DNA of 64,000 bases. Origin: Auriscalpium vulgare. Lineage: Eukaryota; Basidiomycota; Agaricomycetes; Russulales; Auriscalpiaceae. The stretch covers positions 1,240,001 through 1,304,000 of the forward strand of contig JAHBBC010000006.1 in the NCBI GenBank assembly GCA_019915015.1, given 5' to 3'. The translations under genes and the position numbers were made by a program. The notes below the pieces were generated by a model, which saw nothing but the letters and a program-made list of their open reading frames with translations, was not told where the DNA came from and made no database searches. How positions within the stretch are numbered: position 1 is the stretch's first letter; the number at the start of each line of letters is the position of its first letter. Of the stretch, positions 20,577-33,549 are shown in pieces.

Positions 20577-23122
20577 TCAATTTACCTTCGCCAGGACGAT
20601 GCACGTCCTGCTCGGGACATACACCTATCATGCGGGCCCGTCAGCGCTGTCATGCACGTACAACAGAAGTCTCGCACACTCACATGCATCCAATTCTTCC
20701 GGTTGTTCCACTCGAGCGGCGTGGTGAAGAACTTCGCATTCACGTCAATATTCGCGAACCCGCCGAACTGCTTGTCGTCGCTGCTGAGCACGATGCGGTA
20801 CTCGCCGGGCACGTCCACGCCGACGCGGTAGTCCGAGTACGAGTTCGTCGGGTGAAAGTTGAACACGAAGACGAGCCCCGCGCGCTCGAACACGACGACC
20901 TTGTCGCCCTCGTGCTTGAGTGAGACGTACGCCTGCGGTGCGTCGAGCCACTGGTACTGCGCATCGAGGTGGTTCATAGCTTTGTCGAAGTTGTTCAAGA
21001 ACTTGTACCGCAGGAGCTCATCGTCGACGATGGTCCACTGACGCCGCGCGTAGTGGAATGAGTTGCCGTTGCCTTCGCGGGGGAAGTCGAGCCACTGTGG
21101 TGCTCGTTAGCTCCGAATCGTATCAGTCAAGAAGGAACGCCAACCTCGGGATGGCCGAACTCGTTTCCAATGAAGTTCAAATAACCCTCACCTCCAAGGG
21201 AGTGAACTAGCAGCCTAAATGTGTGTTCAGTCTGGACAGACCAGACTTGGGCGATTATATGGCTCACCTAATCATCTTGTGTAGCGCGATGCCTCGAGAA
21301 ACGACAGGTGTCATCTCTGAAAGGTCCGACATGTTTGTGTCTGATGTCATGTGAAGATGATATCACTACAGAACCGAACCAAGACTTACACATCTCCTTG
21401 TCCATCAACCAGAACGCGAGTGTCTTGTCGCCGACTAACGCTTGATCGTGGCTCTCCGCATAGGCAATGCTCTTCTCCTGATGGCGTCTGTTCGTCAGTG
21501 TGTGGACAATATCGCCCATGTCCCACTGGTCGTCGGTCTTGTGCTTGAGCAGCTTGATCCACATGTCGGGGATGGCCATGGAAAGGCGGTAGTCGAAGCC
21601 CACGCCACCTTTCTCCGCCTCGACGCAGAGGAGTGGCATCCCAGAGACGTCCTCGGCAATGGTGATGATGTCGGGGAAGAGGGTGTGCATGGCATCGTTA
21701 GCCTATGGGTGCAAGTGAGCAGGACCCGACGAGAACTTCGTATACAAGCCTACCAGCATAAGATACACGACGCCCTCGAGGTCAACGCTGTCGCCGAAGT
21801 ACTCATGGTACCCGCCAGAGAAGCCCGTGCCGATTCCGTGGTGGGTGTACATCATGCTCGTGACGCCGTCGAACCGGAAGCCATCAAAATGATACTCCTC
21901 AACCCAGAAACGCAGATTGCTGAGCAAGAATCGCAGGACCTCATGTGAGCCATAGTTGAACAGGCGGCTGTCCCAGAGCTCGTGCCGGCCCTTGCTGCCC
22001 TCGTGGAAGTAGAGGTGGTCAGAGCCATCGAACAGGTTGAGACCATCCAGAACGTTCTTGCATGCATGCGAATGCACTATATCAAGAAGGACGGTAATGC
22101 CCAGCCCGTGCGCGGTGTCGATCAGCTCCTTGAGCTCGTCAGGAGTGCCGTACCGAGAGCTGGCGGCGAAGAAGCTTGTCACTTGATAGCCAAACGCTAC
22201 AAAACCACTATTCAGTTACTCTGGAAGCGAGACGGGGGGGAGTTAGAGACAAACATGCGTAGTATGCGTGCTCCATGATCGCCATGAGCTGAATGGTGTT
22301 GTATCCAAGAGCGTGAATGCGCGGAAGAACATTGGCCGTGAACTCCTTGTACGTCGCAACCTTAGGCTCGGCGGATGCGATGCCGACGTGAGCTTCGTAT
22401 ATGCGCACACTCTTCGGTTTGGGCGGCGACTTGTTCTTGAATACATACTGGCTTTCCTTGGGCGGGTTCCAGAAGCGAGCGTCGTACACCGGAGACTTTG
22501 ATAAATCCTGGGTGACGCGCCTGATCCATGCGGGGATCCTCTCAATACGCTCTCTAGAAGGAAGAATCATGGATATCTACACGGGGGTGAGGATGATTGT
22601 TGCCTCGCACGGCACAGAAGACACACCTTGAGCTTCGAGTCGTGCGGGATCGCTGGCACGCCAGGACTCTGGGGAGGGATGACAATTTCCCAAACACCGA
22701 ACTCGTTCTTCTTCATGGGATGGGATGCTCTGTTCCAATCGTCTGCAAAGCAGTATGAGCTTCGAGGAGAGTCACTCGCCGGCGATGAACTCACTGAAGT
22801 CACCGATGAGGACAGCCTCGACAACGTTCGGTGCCCACTCCCGATATGTGACCTCGCCACCGGATCCGACATGCAAGCCAAAGTTGTCGTATCCCTTGGT
22901 GAAGGCATCATATCCGCCCTCGTGCTGCTGGATGGTGTCCTTCCACTTTTTGAAGAGGTCGTACCTGTGTCCGATGGCACCAACGAAAGGCTCGAGCCAG
23001 GAATCGTGTTCGAGAACAGACTTTGGGTCAAAAGAGCTGACTGAGCCCATGGTGGAGGATGGTGGGGAGACGGTGGAGGTGGGGATGTGGGCGATGTCCA
23101 AGGGCGGAGACGCGACGGTCAA
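20577..23122 (-). CDS. GLC3: 1,4-alpha-glucan branching enzyme (GH13)
   Basis: Makes alpha-1,6 branches in glycogen in the cytosol. An N-terminal CBM48-type domain ([20 protein letters not shown] ... [16 protein letters not shown]) is followed by the GH13 barrel: [20 protein letters not shown], region I DIVHSHA, region [11 protein letters not shown] (nucleophile Asp), region [11 protein letters not shown] (acid/base Glu), region IV YAESHDQ. The fungal/animal block [26 protein letters not shown] and a beta-sandwich end ([18 protein letters not shown]) complete it. Several short introns interrupt it. The last exon codes for [14 protein letters not shown] before the stop at 20577-20579. The start was set at 23122 ([10 protein letters not shown]); ATG 23050 ([10 protein letters not shown]) is a good alternative. 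Every catalytic block looks intact. Confidence 0.92.
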
Positions 23123-23801
23123 AACACGGTCGACGTTCTCTATTCAGCCTGTGACGTCATTGTCTTTCGTTGCCTTTCTCGGCCTCTACCTCACCCGGGT
23201 CCAGGCGAGCCGCGAAGTCCGCGACAGCTCTCAGCAGCTGTGCGACGACTGCAGTTCGGCGGATTGTCGCGCGATGCAGCGTCGTGAACGTAGAGCGGGG
23301 CAGAGAAGACCGTCGGGGCTTCGAGTTCGGGCCCAATCAGCAAATGACGTGCCAGGCAATTGCTGACGAGTGACGATAAGGCGATGCGGAACAGCGCCAT
23401 GGACGCGTGTGTTGGGTATAATGTTCGAATTCTCGTGTGATCAGCCTCCTCGGGGTCGGGGACGAGGGGCGCGTCGACTGTTTTGCGCGACGCGTCCAGT
23501 ACTCACGTGACATTGACGTAACGCGCATTTCGCACAGGAAACTCATCCTACCCTGGCCATCCTTCAAGCTGACAACCTTCAACGACTACCAGCTCGCTCA
23601 TATCTCTTCCATTCATGCCTTGCACAAAAGCTAGCAGGCGAAATATTCAGCAAATGCGAGACCAGCGCTTCGGGACAGCCTTGTGACCATATCCTTGGTA
23701 GTCACTTGGTATCGTGAGTACAGTGATGGACGCCCTCATTTCGAGTCAGCCTGCCTACCGCCCACCACTCTCTCCTCAGTATCCCGTTCTTCACTCTCAT
23801 C
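23123..23801. promoter_or_regulatory. Divergent promoter region, branching enzyme / M28 peptidase
   Basis: About 680 bp between two genes transcribed away from each other. No convincing frame. It should carry both promoters; no specific element is called. Confidence 0.45.
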
Positions 23802-26800
23802 ATGGTCGACAAACAGGCCTCGCGCCTGCCTCTGCCTGAGAAGACGGTACATAGAGCGGACGACCAGCCCCTCCTGCATGCGCGCCATCGCCGGCCCCCT
23901 CCCGTCGTCTTCCTGCGTCTCATACTTTTTGGCACCGCCGCCTGGATATTCACTACCCATTTGCTTTGGCCTCCTATCCTATCCTATCCTATCTTTGGGA
24001 CACCATCGCCTCATCACCCCTGTTCATGTCCGAACCAGGTGCATCAGGTGCAGTCCGGCGCGGCCATGCAAGCAGTAGCTTACGCACTAGAGAACCCGGA
24101 GGTACCCATCGGACGCCTCGCAGAGAACTTTTTATTGTGAGCCCGCCCAGCCTTGTGCTTCTCCGCGTGACGAATATTTGTTATTCAGGACGATCCCGTG
24201 GAACGAGAGCGCGGTGGCCGCGTCGCGCCAGTACGCATCGCAGCCCCACCTCGCCGGGTCTGAGGGAGACCTCCAGACTGCGGAGGACTTTCTCGACCTC
24301 CTGCAGCGCGAGCTCAACGTCTCCGCACCACACGGCCCGCCCATCTACCCCGCCGGCACGATTGCCTCGCGAAATGCTACGCTATCTATCAAGCACCGCA
24401 ACGACACTAACGCTTGGATCGACATATACTATCCCGTCTTGAACACGCCTCTAGAGCGGAGTTTGCAGATAGTCGGCGGCGATGGGAACGTTGTGTGGAC
24501 GGCCAATCTGGAGGAGGTCGCGGACCCGGCAGACGGAGATGCCTTGAGCTACGAGAAAGCGGTGCCCGCGTTCCACGGCCTGAGCTACGATGGAGAGGCG
24601 GAGGGTCACTTAATTTATGCCAACTATGGTCTCAAGAGTGACTTCGATGCACTGGTTGAGCAAGGTGCGTCTGGGTAGTGTGTGTGCACGGAGTAGAGTT
24701 GCTGATCAGGACGCATATAGGCGTCAATCTCACCGGAGCCATTGTCCTGACTCGATACGGTGGTAACTTCCGCGGCCTCAAGGTATGCGCATATACACAT
24801 ACCAACCTAGTCATTTGCCGACTTTGTTGCCAGGTCAAAGCCGCGCAGGAGCGCGGCGCAGCGGGCGTCCTAATCTATTCAGACCTACGCGACGACGGCA
24901 CTGTTACAGAGGCGAATAACTACACCGCGTGAGTATCTGCGCGCTATCATATGTACTGCGGTTCCTCACGTCCTTGACTTTACACATCAGTTACCCGCAC
25001 GGGCCCGCGCGCAACCCAACCGCTGTACAGCGCGGCTCCGTGCAATACCTGTCTGTCTATCCTGGCGACCCAACCACGCCCGGCTACCCAGCGTACAAGG
25101 ATTCCACCCGTGTTAACGGGACGAACATTCCGTCTATCCCCAGTTTGCCCCTCTCATGGGCGAACGGAAAGTTCTTGCTCGACGAGATAACCGGCGGCAA
25201 GAATTTCACCGTGAAGCTTGTCAATCACGGTAAGCCTCAAACGCCTCGCGCGTCCGCAGCAGGGCTGATGGGTCTGCAGTGGATACGAAGGTGACACCGA
25301 TATGGAACGTGATGGGCGTCGTACCGGGGCACATCAAGGATGAGGTGATTGTGGTAGGAAACCACAGAGACGGTGCGGGCGGCGCTTATATGAGAGGGCT
25401 TATCAACTCATATAAGCATTCAGCCTGGGTCCTGGGGGCTACGGACCCGTCCTCTGGAACCGCTGCCCTACATGAAGTCGTTCGTGGCCTAGGTGCCCTA
25501 CTCCGGGAAGGCTGGCGGCCTCTGCGTACCATCCTGATCGCCAGCTGGGACGCCGAGGAGGTACGCCCTACGCGTCCTTTGTATAATGGTGATTGCTCAG
25601 CGAACAATGCAGTATGGCCTTATCGGAAGCACCGAGTGGGGCGAAGACTTCACGCAATGGATCGATGACCACGTTGTGTCGTACATAAACCTCGGTCTGC
25701 TCCCTCCAAACGAGGTCCTTCCGCCCGCTCACACGCCTCGCGCCCAGACTCTGCCGTCTTCGGCTCCCGCTTCGAAGCACAAGCCTCGCCGCTGCTCGCA
25801 CACTTCATCCGCAACACCGCTCAGGAGCTCCCTCACCCGACCAACGCCTCCCAGTCGCTCTGGAACGCGACGCGCGACGAGGGCGCCCTGCACGGCGTAC
25901 ATGACGACGCGGAGGCGCGCGCGCTGGCGGACGCCGAGGCCCAGGCGGCAGACGACGTCGGCGTGCTGCCGCTCGGCGCAAACTCGGACTTCACGGTGTT
26001 TGTGCAGCGCGCGGGCGTGACGAGCCTCACGTCGGGCTTCAGAAGCACGCGCACGGACCCAGTGTACCACTACCATTCGATCTACGATTCGGAGAGGTGG
26101 CAGGAGATGTACGGTGACCCGGGGTTCGCGAGGCATGTGAGTATGGCAGAGCCGCTGCCAATGTGTGGAGGAGGAGATTCTGAACGGTGTCTATGTGCAG
26201 GTATCGGTCGCCAAGCTCTTGGGCTTGCAGATGATCCGTCTCTCCGACTCCCTCGTCATCCCATTCAACACGACGCACTACGCCTTCACGCTAGCGTCCT
26301 ACCTCGACAAGTACGCCATATTCTCCATCTTCTAGGTCCATCTTAGTGACCGAACAAATGTTCACCGGACAGAATCGAGGCGCAGGCTGCCGCCGCGTCC
26401 GTAGTCGCCGACTTTGCGCCTCTGCGCCTCGCCATTCGATCGCTGCAGCTTTCCAGCTTCGTGCTCGACCACGAAAAGTTTGCCGCGGAGCGCTTACTGA
26501 AGGATGCACTTGGCTATCCGAAAGACAATAAGACGTTCACTGAACACGACCCCGAACTCTGCCGTAGGACGCCTCTGCTGGACATATTTAATCGTCATAT
26601 TACTGCAAACCAGTCGGCAACTCGTGCTAACGTCACCGGTCCCGTCGCCCATATCACACCGTCAGCCACCGTCTGGGTCGTTACACCCGAGTTTCCAGAC
26701 ACGCTACACACCGCACACACGCCCGGCGCGTTGTGCAGTCCTCGGACACCTCGCGGCAATGATGCGTGGCCGCGCCTTCCGAAGTTCCCCTGGCCGTTCC

Positions 26801-27149
26801 CGCAGCCCGAGAAGCCGCCGACCACGCTCGTCCGCGCGTGGGCGCTCGTGCGCAAGATCAACAAGAAGCTCGCGACGTTCGAGCGCGGGTTCATACACAC
26901 CGAGGGCTTGCGCGAGCGCGAGTGGTACAGGCATCTCGGCGTCGCGCCGGGCAAGTGGTCTGGTACGTGTGTGACTTGCTGGTCGAGGAGATGTATCGTT
27001 TGCTCATGGTATGCGCAGGGTATGGCGGGACGCCGCTGCCGGGCCTTACGGAGGCCGTCACGATCGAGAAGAACGCGACGCTCGTGGCGTACGAGGCGGA
27101 GAGGCTGCGCGTGGCTATCGAGCAGATCGCACAGCGCATACGTGCGTGA
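23802..27149 (+). CDS. M28 zinc metallopeptidase, PSMA/transferrin-receptor/VPS70 type (copy 1)
   Basis: Type II membrane peptidase like glutamate carboxypeptidase II; in yeast the relatives are Tre1/Tre2/Vps70. A short cytosolic tail is followed by one membrane helix (VVFLRLILFGTAAWIFTTHLLW). Then EDFLDLLQRELNV, a PA domain ([32 protein letters not shown]), the peptidase domain with zinc ligands in [21 protein letters not shown], catalytic/ligand Glu pair in [14 protein letters not shown], and HYHSIYDSERW, and last a helical TfR-dimerisation domain ending [15 protein letters not shown]. Introns are short GT-AG; one inside NHRD|AWVLG is visible at 25373-25420. The dimerisation domain carries a Pro/Thr-rich stretch around 26600-26820. 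All zinc ligands are present. An inverted paralogue sits at 54501-57940. Confidence 0.85.
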
Positions 27150-27558
27150 GCTGTTGTACTTATTTCTATATTGCAGAGCTATGTAAGATATTCGTTGCGC
27201 TTATCCCTGAACAATACTAGGAGACCCCGTGTTGTCGCAATCGTCGAAGCGCCGTTGTTGCCGTAAACCTCAGAATGCATCATGCTCTGATATTCCTCAA
27301 GCTCAAGATTGTTCTCCAATTGTTGTTTCTGTTCGCACCCGGCACGAGGTCACGGTACGTGGTGGCCGCTCATGTTGTCGCTTGTTCCCATTGACATCTC
27401 TCACATGCGCAAAAAATAAAAAATAAAATGGTGCTTGTTGTCCTCATCCTTGATGGCGGCTCATATCCCGCTCTGCTTTGACCTTCGTGCGTCACTATTT
27501 AGAGATCCTCCACCGGCAGCTTTCCTTCATTGAACCGTTTCGCACTCAATCCCGCGAA
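27150..27558. other. Intergenic region
   Basis: About 400 bp with no recognisable coding pattern. An A-rich AAAAAATAAAAAATAAAA stretch near 27410-27427 may be part of the downstream promoter. Confidence 0.4.
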
Positions 27559-28691
27559 ATGCATCGCCGCTCTAAATTCTACAAACCAGCGGCTCCAGAC
27601 CCGGATGCCGCATCAATACTCTCGGGGACCACACTCGCCTCGGGAGCACAAAGCGATGCGTCGTCCGTGTACTCGGGGCGTACTTACACTCAGTCGACGA
27701 CCTCACTCAAACCTTCTCAGGAACCCGTGGACGCTCTAGCCAAGCTGCGCATGATGGACACCCAATTCATCGTCGACGATTCGTCCAGATACTCCCGGAA
27801 TCTACAGCGAAGATCGTACTGGGCGAACGGCGGGAAAGCAAGGGTACGCGTTCATGTGCCAATGCGCTTTGGTTCGTTCTGCCGCACACTTTATAGGCTC
27901 GGGATCTCCTTCCGAATTGATCGATGCTGCTGTGCCTTATCAAGAGCACTCTCCCCATGGTTTCGTAGGTTATCTAACCCGACGCCAGAATCGTTTAAGG
28001 TGGAATTTGCAGCCCAGAGCGGTTGGCGCATGCTCAAAGCGGGGGTATGGTACACAGGCCTCCTCTATTTGCCTGACACTGATTATCTGTCTTGGTGCAG
28101 TCAGGATCGAAAGTCCCCGATCTGTTTGAGCACAGTGACACCCTGGGCAGCCGCGAGCTGATGCATGTCGGAGTGGCCATGCGCAACGCCACAAAAAACT
28201 ACGTCCTGCGCAACAAACCCTTCTATTCCAAAAGCCTCAACATCGTTGTGCTCGCTGAAAATCCGAAATTCGGCGATGATAGTACGCTGCAGTATAATAC
28301 AGTAAAGGACGTAACGTTACTAGGTCCTCAGCGACTACGCCCCATGGTGGTTCGACGGCAAGCTCGAAGATAACCGGTCCAAAGAAGTACGCCCTGCTAG
28401 CCTCAACATCGTTGTGCTCGCTGAAAATCCGAAATTCGGCGATGATAGTACGCTGCAGTATAATACAGTAAAGGACGTAACGTTACTAGGTCTCAGCGAC
28501 TACGCCCCATGGTGGTTCGACGGCAAGCTCGAAGATAACCGGTCCAAAGAAGTACGCCCTGCTTCACGCTCTGATAAGTTCCAATAATCCTCATACCGGT
28601 CCCTGTGCAGGTCAGAGTCCACTTTGTGTGGCTCGGCGCGGATGTCTGCCCGGGTGACAGTGCGGACTTCGTCAAATATTTCAAGGGGTGA
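27559..28691 (+). pseudogene. Hypothetical gene disrupted by a 166-bp tandem duplication
   Basis: Unknown protein beginning MHRRSKFYKPAAPDPDAAS with a Ser/Thr-rich, likely disordered N-part, then ESFKVEFAAQSGWRMLKAG, VPDLFEHSDTLGSRELMHVGVAMRN, SLNIVVLAENPKF, DYAPWWFDGKLEDNRSKE and a last exon VRVHFVWLGADVCPGDSADF ending at 28691. At least three short introns are needed. The exon coding SLNIVV...NRSKE is present twice in tandem (28233-28398 and 28399-28563). The first copy carries one extra C after the TTACTAGGT segment, which shifts the frame to a stop at 28371-28373; the second copy reads on correctly into the last exon. The allele therefore probably yields a truncated protein unless one copy is skipped. 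No family recognised. Confidence 0.5.
28233..28563 (+). repeat. Tandem duplication, two 165/166-bp copies
   Basis: Copies 28233-28398 and 28399-28563 are identical except for one C (GGTCCTCAG versus GGTCTCAG). The repeat unit starts at AGCCTCAACATC and ends at GTACGCCCTGCT, so it includes an exon end and a splice donor. Confidence 0.93.
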
Positions 28692-29446
28692 GCCCATGTT
28701 TCCCCCGCTGTGCACACCCGCTTTAGTTGACCATGGCATCCGTTTTCTTCAAGCTCGATCTCAAGTCGGCCTGCAAGTCGACATGACTTGTACGATTTTT
28801 CCCTGGCAGGGTAGCCCCGACCGGAAGATGCTGCAAAGAATTTTGGTTGGCGAAGAGGGCCAAGATCAGACTACCGAACAACTCAAATCGTCACAAGGCT
28901 GTTACCCCACTGTCAGCGGAAATGCTTCAGGTTCTCTATATAAGTAGATGGGCTTTGTTTTAGCGGTGACTATGACAACGGGTCTTTCACTGTCCAGTAA
29001 TTACCTTGTACTCCTGAATATTCATGTTTGTAATCGGAAGGCAGTCAGGCTTCATTGCAGCGCAGACACATGTACATTCATCGCATTCGAATTACAGACG
29101 TATGTACGCAAGAAGTATTTTGTCCCCTCGTAACAGACTGGTCAAGAGTCGGGGGGCAGGCAACGAGGCACAGGAGCGGTAGGTATATAAGGATATAGTG
29201 ATACAGTGCAGTGTCCGTGAGTGTAGAGTACGTACGAGGTATGAGGGTAGCGAGGTACAAGCGTCCAGTCCAGGGTGGCAAACTGTCCGGAGAGTCCGAG
29301 TCTAGGGTATGATATCAAGCGAGAGCGCGTATATGCAGCGGCAAGAGAGTAACGTAGTGGCGGGGTTGAAATGAAAAGGAAAGGTGCGCGGGGGGCGAGG
29401 GAGCAAGTCGACGGGCAGCGCGGGGCGGGGTAGCGGAGCGGGTATC
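28692..29446. other. Convergent intergenic region
   Basis: About 750 bp between the 3' ends of the disrupted gene and KRE6. No frame with a recognisable pattern; 3'-UTR sequence of both genes is expected here. Confidence 0.45.
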
Positions 29447-31844
29447 TCAACACTGGTTGACGAGCTTGTTCTTGGGGAACGGTTTGCCGTAGTCGTTAAC
29501 CCACGTCGTCAGATTCGGATTATTGTACGCTTCCGGGTATCTAGGAACCTGCGTCAGGACCCGATCCACAAGCATGGAGGAATGATGCACGCACGTATTG
29601 ATATACTGCGACGTCGGAAAGTCGCTGGGATCGCACCCGACGTTCCGCGCGTTGCTCGGTTGGTACACACGCACGTAGTCGATGTACATGTGTACCGGGA
29701 AGGGTATATGTGCCACATCGACGAGGCCGAAATTCGTCGACATGCCCATGTTCATGATGATATACTGTGTGTAAAAACGTTGAGCCCTCTGGTAGCGATG
29801 AGGAGCTAGACGGGCAGAATACGCACCATGGGTTCTTGGGGTATCGGTCTGGCTGCTATTTGGGTATTCGGATCCGCGGCCATGCCTGCTTGTTTCAATG
29901 TCCACGATGGGACGCCGCTTGAGATCCATGTGATATATGCGTCGTCAAAGCCAGGTTTGTACTGAAGCGGGTATCAGAAAGTCATGCAAAGCACCGCCGA
30001 ACATACGACGCACCTCGAACCCATATGTGGAGTAACAGCGGCCGGAGCCCTCGTAACAATCCTGGTTGGTGACACTGACAACCGACGCCGCCTGCTGCGT
30101 GATACCGCCGGTATACGTGTTCTGCGCAGTGATCGTGTTGTCGTAGATGATCATGTTGTCTGAGTTGTTCAACCACACGTAGCCTGCATTCATGGGCTAC
30201 GCGTGCCGAGCATTAGCAATCGACTTGCTTGAATACCCGACATCGAGACTCACCGCCCACTGAGCACTTTGCGACACCTCTCCCATGAGCGGCAGCTCCT
30301 CCAGCGTCACCGGGCTCCCACGCACTTGCGCCTCGAACACGTCGATTTCTGGCGCAGCGCGGCCAACCAACGATCCGTCGGAATGCTTCGGCCCAGGGTG
30401 GCTCTCACCGTTGCACGTGCAGCGCGACAGACGTTGACCGGGGAGATAAGACAGCGCGCCGCCGTGCTCTGGGTCGCCATTGATCAATGCAGCAGCAGGC
30501 GCGCCGTTCATGGTCTGGTTGGGGAGGGTCCCTACGTCGCACGAGTCGTACGAGTATGGCCACTGTGAAGGACGGCGTCAATGCAAGCAAGGCATACTGA
30601 GCGGACAACGGCTCACCATGCCTTCCAATGATGCACCATATCCTGCGCGACCGAGATTGCCCATGGTCCACACGGATGGCCAGAGGCCGACCACGTTGGT
30701 GAGACCCGGAAGCATAACCGACACCTCCAAGTAGCCGCCGGTATAGCAGAATTTGTTCCTGGGCGCGCATTAGCAGTCAAAATCACGGGCCTCCGACATA
30801 CTGACAACTCACCATGACGACATCATTCCACCCTGGTAGTCCAGACCATGCGTCTCCTTCTGGGAGAGCGTGATAACAAGAGAGCCGTTTGAAGTCGTAA
30901 TCGCGGCGGGGTCGTACCACTCCATGTTATTTGTTGCCTGCATATATGCGGTCAGAACACCGGCGACCTGCCGTGCCGTCCGCACGCACCCAGTAGTGGA
31001 GGTCGACAGCTTCCCAGTACGGGTCGTCACCGGGGTAGAAGGTGCGCCCGTCCGTGTTGAACTCGTCGGAGAAGACGAGCTCGTAGTCCGCGCCGTCAGA
31101 CACACCCTTCCGGGTGTACACGTCGCGCGGCGTCTGCGGGTCGATCAAACCAAACCCGCCGATCATCATCGGGAGCTGGCCCGACGCGTTCGTGCCACCA
31201 AGGTTGAACCCGCCGTTCGTCGACTGCGTCGTGCGCGTGAGGGCGGTCGCAATGGGGTACCCGGCGCTGTGGAGGCGCGGGCGGAGTCAGCGGGGCCGTT
31301 CATACATGCGGCGGGGGTGCGGGCGTACAAGAGAGCGACGATTCCCACGCAGAGAACGAGAAGGCAGCCCACGTTGGTGATGCCGCGGACGGTGAAGACG
31401 TCGCCGTGGTGGTAGAGGTCCTTCCCCTTGCGCTCGTCGGGGTTGTGCATGTCGTCGTCGGCCTCGAGAAACTCGGGCGAGACGTTGAGACCCCATTTTT
31501 GCGGGTCGGGGGAGAGCGAGAACTGCAGGGACGCGTTAACGGCGGACGACGGTCGAAGGAAAGCAGAGCGCACCTTTTCTTCGAGGCCGCTGCCGCGCTT
31601 GCCCGACTTGCTGAAGGAGTCTGGGTACGGCGCGTCATGGTAGGACTGTGGACGGCGGTGAGGACGATGAGCAGGAAAAAAGCGGCGGGGTGGAGGGACG
31701 CACGTAGAAGCTGCCGAACTGGTCTGGGGTGTGACCTCTTGAGAACTTTGCGTAGGGAGCTGCGGGGACGAGGCTTGCGGTGGAGGAGGGCGTTGTGAGG
31801 CCGCTGTCTGTGGGGGCGAGGAAGGGGGAGTCTGAGTGGGACAT
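29447..31844 (-). CDS. KRE6/SKN1 family beta-1,6-glucan synthesis protein (GH16)
   Basis: Type II membrane glycoside hydrolase/transglycosylase needed for beta-1,6-glucan in the cell wall, acting in the secretory pathway. The protein starts MSHSDSPFLAPTDSGL, with a long Ser/Pro-rich cytosolic N-part, DERKGKDLYHHGDVFTVRG, then one membrane anchor (NVGCLLVLCVGIVALL). The lumenal GH16 domain shows LVFSDEFNTDGRTFYPGDDPYWEA, LDYQGGMMSSW, GGYLEVSVMLPG, GLWPSVWTMGNLGR, the catalytic EIDVFEAQ, and the C-terminal IMNMGMSTNFG and YIDYVRVYQ blocks. It ends GKPFPKNKLVNQC. At least seven short introns. The PF03935-like architecture is complete and the catalytic Glu pair is present. Confidence 0.9.
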
Positions 31845-33035
31845 GGCGGGGGGCGGGAAGGGGGCAGAGGACGAATATCCGCGGTGGAGTCCCCGCCATA
31901 TTTACTCCCCGAGCGCAGAGCAAAGCCACTCCCATTCGTGGCGCACCAGCGCACCGTTGACGCAATGTTCCCACGCATGCTACCAGGGTCCTCGGCTCTT
32001 GTTGGAGCGCAGTCGCCCCAGATCCCTGATGCCGTCCTGCAGTCTACCCTCCGTCTCCCCCAGGCCAGCCAGCAACGTGGCTCTGCTGCTCACCGCCGTC
32101 GACGACGACTAGCAAATATTTTTGGGATGACATGCCGATTTGTCCGAGGCGTTCAAGGACGCATCTGGCAATGCAATCTCCCCAGCTGCCAATCGACGAT
32201 CTACGCTTTGATGCCGGATGTTCCACGGTCCCCGAGGGCCTCCCTGGGCCTCCGCGCTCGATCCCTCGTTCCCAACGCGACAGAGATTCTCTGCAGCTCA
32301 CAATCAAGGCAGGACAAGAAACATGGCAGCAGAGCTGCTTGACATTCTGAGATAGACGGAAGTGCAGTGAACGAAGGTAGATGTCAGTGTTGACGCTCAG
32401 TAAAAACGAGAGTCAGCCATCGGTCCGGTGCCAGTCCAGTCGGGACCGAGCAGACTGCGGGTGGACTAATCGGCACGTTCTGTGACTAGGATCTTCCTGT
32501 CCAAGTCTCGTCTAAGTCTGAGAAATTAATTAGATCTTGATGGGAACCATTCCGACCCGTCCACTCACGGTCCGGTTACAGTCGATGCGTCAGTCCACTC
32601 AAGTCCTTTAATTGCAGGACCCCAAGGTGACGGCTACGTCATGCGTCAGTCGACTGACAGTCATGGGAACAAACTTTCATTGAAGGGGACAATCAGTCAT
32701 GTATTGGTCCGGTAGCAGTCATCTAACAGACAAGTCCTCCCGTAGTCATCTTCCAGTCCGGGAGCGTCCCGTCCCCTTTCCTGTCCACTCGTGGTCATCT
32801 TCCTGTCCAATTTTCCCGTCAACTGATAGTCACCTTCCGGTCCGGAAGCATCAGTCCGCTCGTAGTCATTGTTCAGTCGCTCGTAGTCATCTTTCAGTCA
32901 CATTGCAGTCAAGCCACAGTCGGTTTTCAGTCGCAATATGTACACTATACGCCTCGCTGCTCCCTGCGCCCCATGGTCCTGCGATGCTCGCGGCGCGGCT
33001 CGCAGCGCGGTGGAGACCCGCACCTTGAGGCCTTA
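31845..33035. other. Long gene-free region with GTC-rich repeats
   Basis: About 1.2 kb upstream of KRE6 and downstream of the interrupted small gene. The first 500 bp show no supported gene. From about 32380 to 32935 the sequence is a degenerate repeat of AGTC, GTCC and GTAGTCATCTTCCAGTCC-like units on the plus strand. Confidence 0.55.
32380..32935 (+). repeat. Degenerate GTC/AGTC-rich repeat tract
   Basis: Dozens of AGTC and GTCC words, with a recurring unit close to CGTAGTCATCTTCCAGTCCG, especially 32700-32930. No coding pattern. It looks like a decayed minisatellite or remnant of a repeat-derived element. Confidence 0.5.
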
Positions 33036-33549
33036 TCATTTCGCCTTCTTGGCCTTCCGCTAACGAGAAATGTAAGCAAGTATCCGTGGTCAAAAACCAT
33101 CGTCGACGTACCTCCGTCAGCACGGCCTGGATATCTTTTTGAGAGGGCTTCAACGGGGCTGACAGGTCCATGAGCGCAGATACGAAATCTGGATATCGTC
33201 AGGCACAAGTCCGCGAACGTATATGGTAGAAAGAGCTCACCGCCTTTATTCTTTTTCTTCGGCAACTCAATTTTGTGGGTCTCGAACCACTGCTTGAGTT
33301 CGTCCTTCGTGAGAGAAGACAAGGCGGCACGGATCTACAGGTAGATCTATGGTGAGCACAAAGGAAAGTAATACATCTGGAAGCGACGTACCGCTTCGTC
33401 GTTCTCGGGCGAGGTCGGGACATCATCGGCAGAGGAAGGCTGCCAGCGCATGATGAGAGGATGGACAACCATGTGAGAATATGGGTACTTACCGGCGCGG
33501 GAACCTTCGTAATCTTGCGTAGCTGTTCGACGATGTTCGATAAGTACGC

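Noticed and set aside
23980..23996. (TCCTA)n short repeat in M28 copy 1
   Set aside because: Four units only and in frame within the membrane-proximal coding sequence; no sign of special role.
28741..28790. Short plus-strand phrase FFKLDLKSACKS as a reverse-transcriptase relic
   Set aside because: Too short, no further pol motifs around it.
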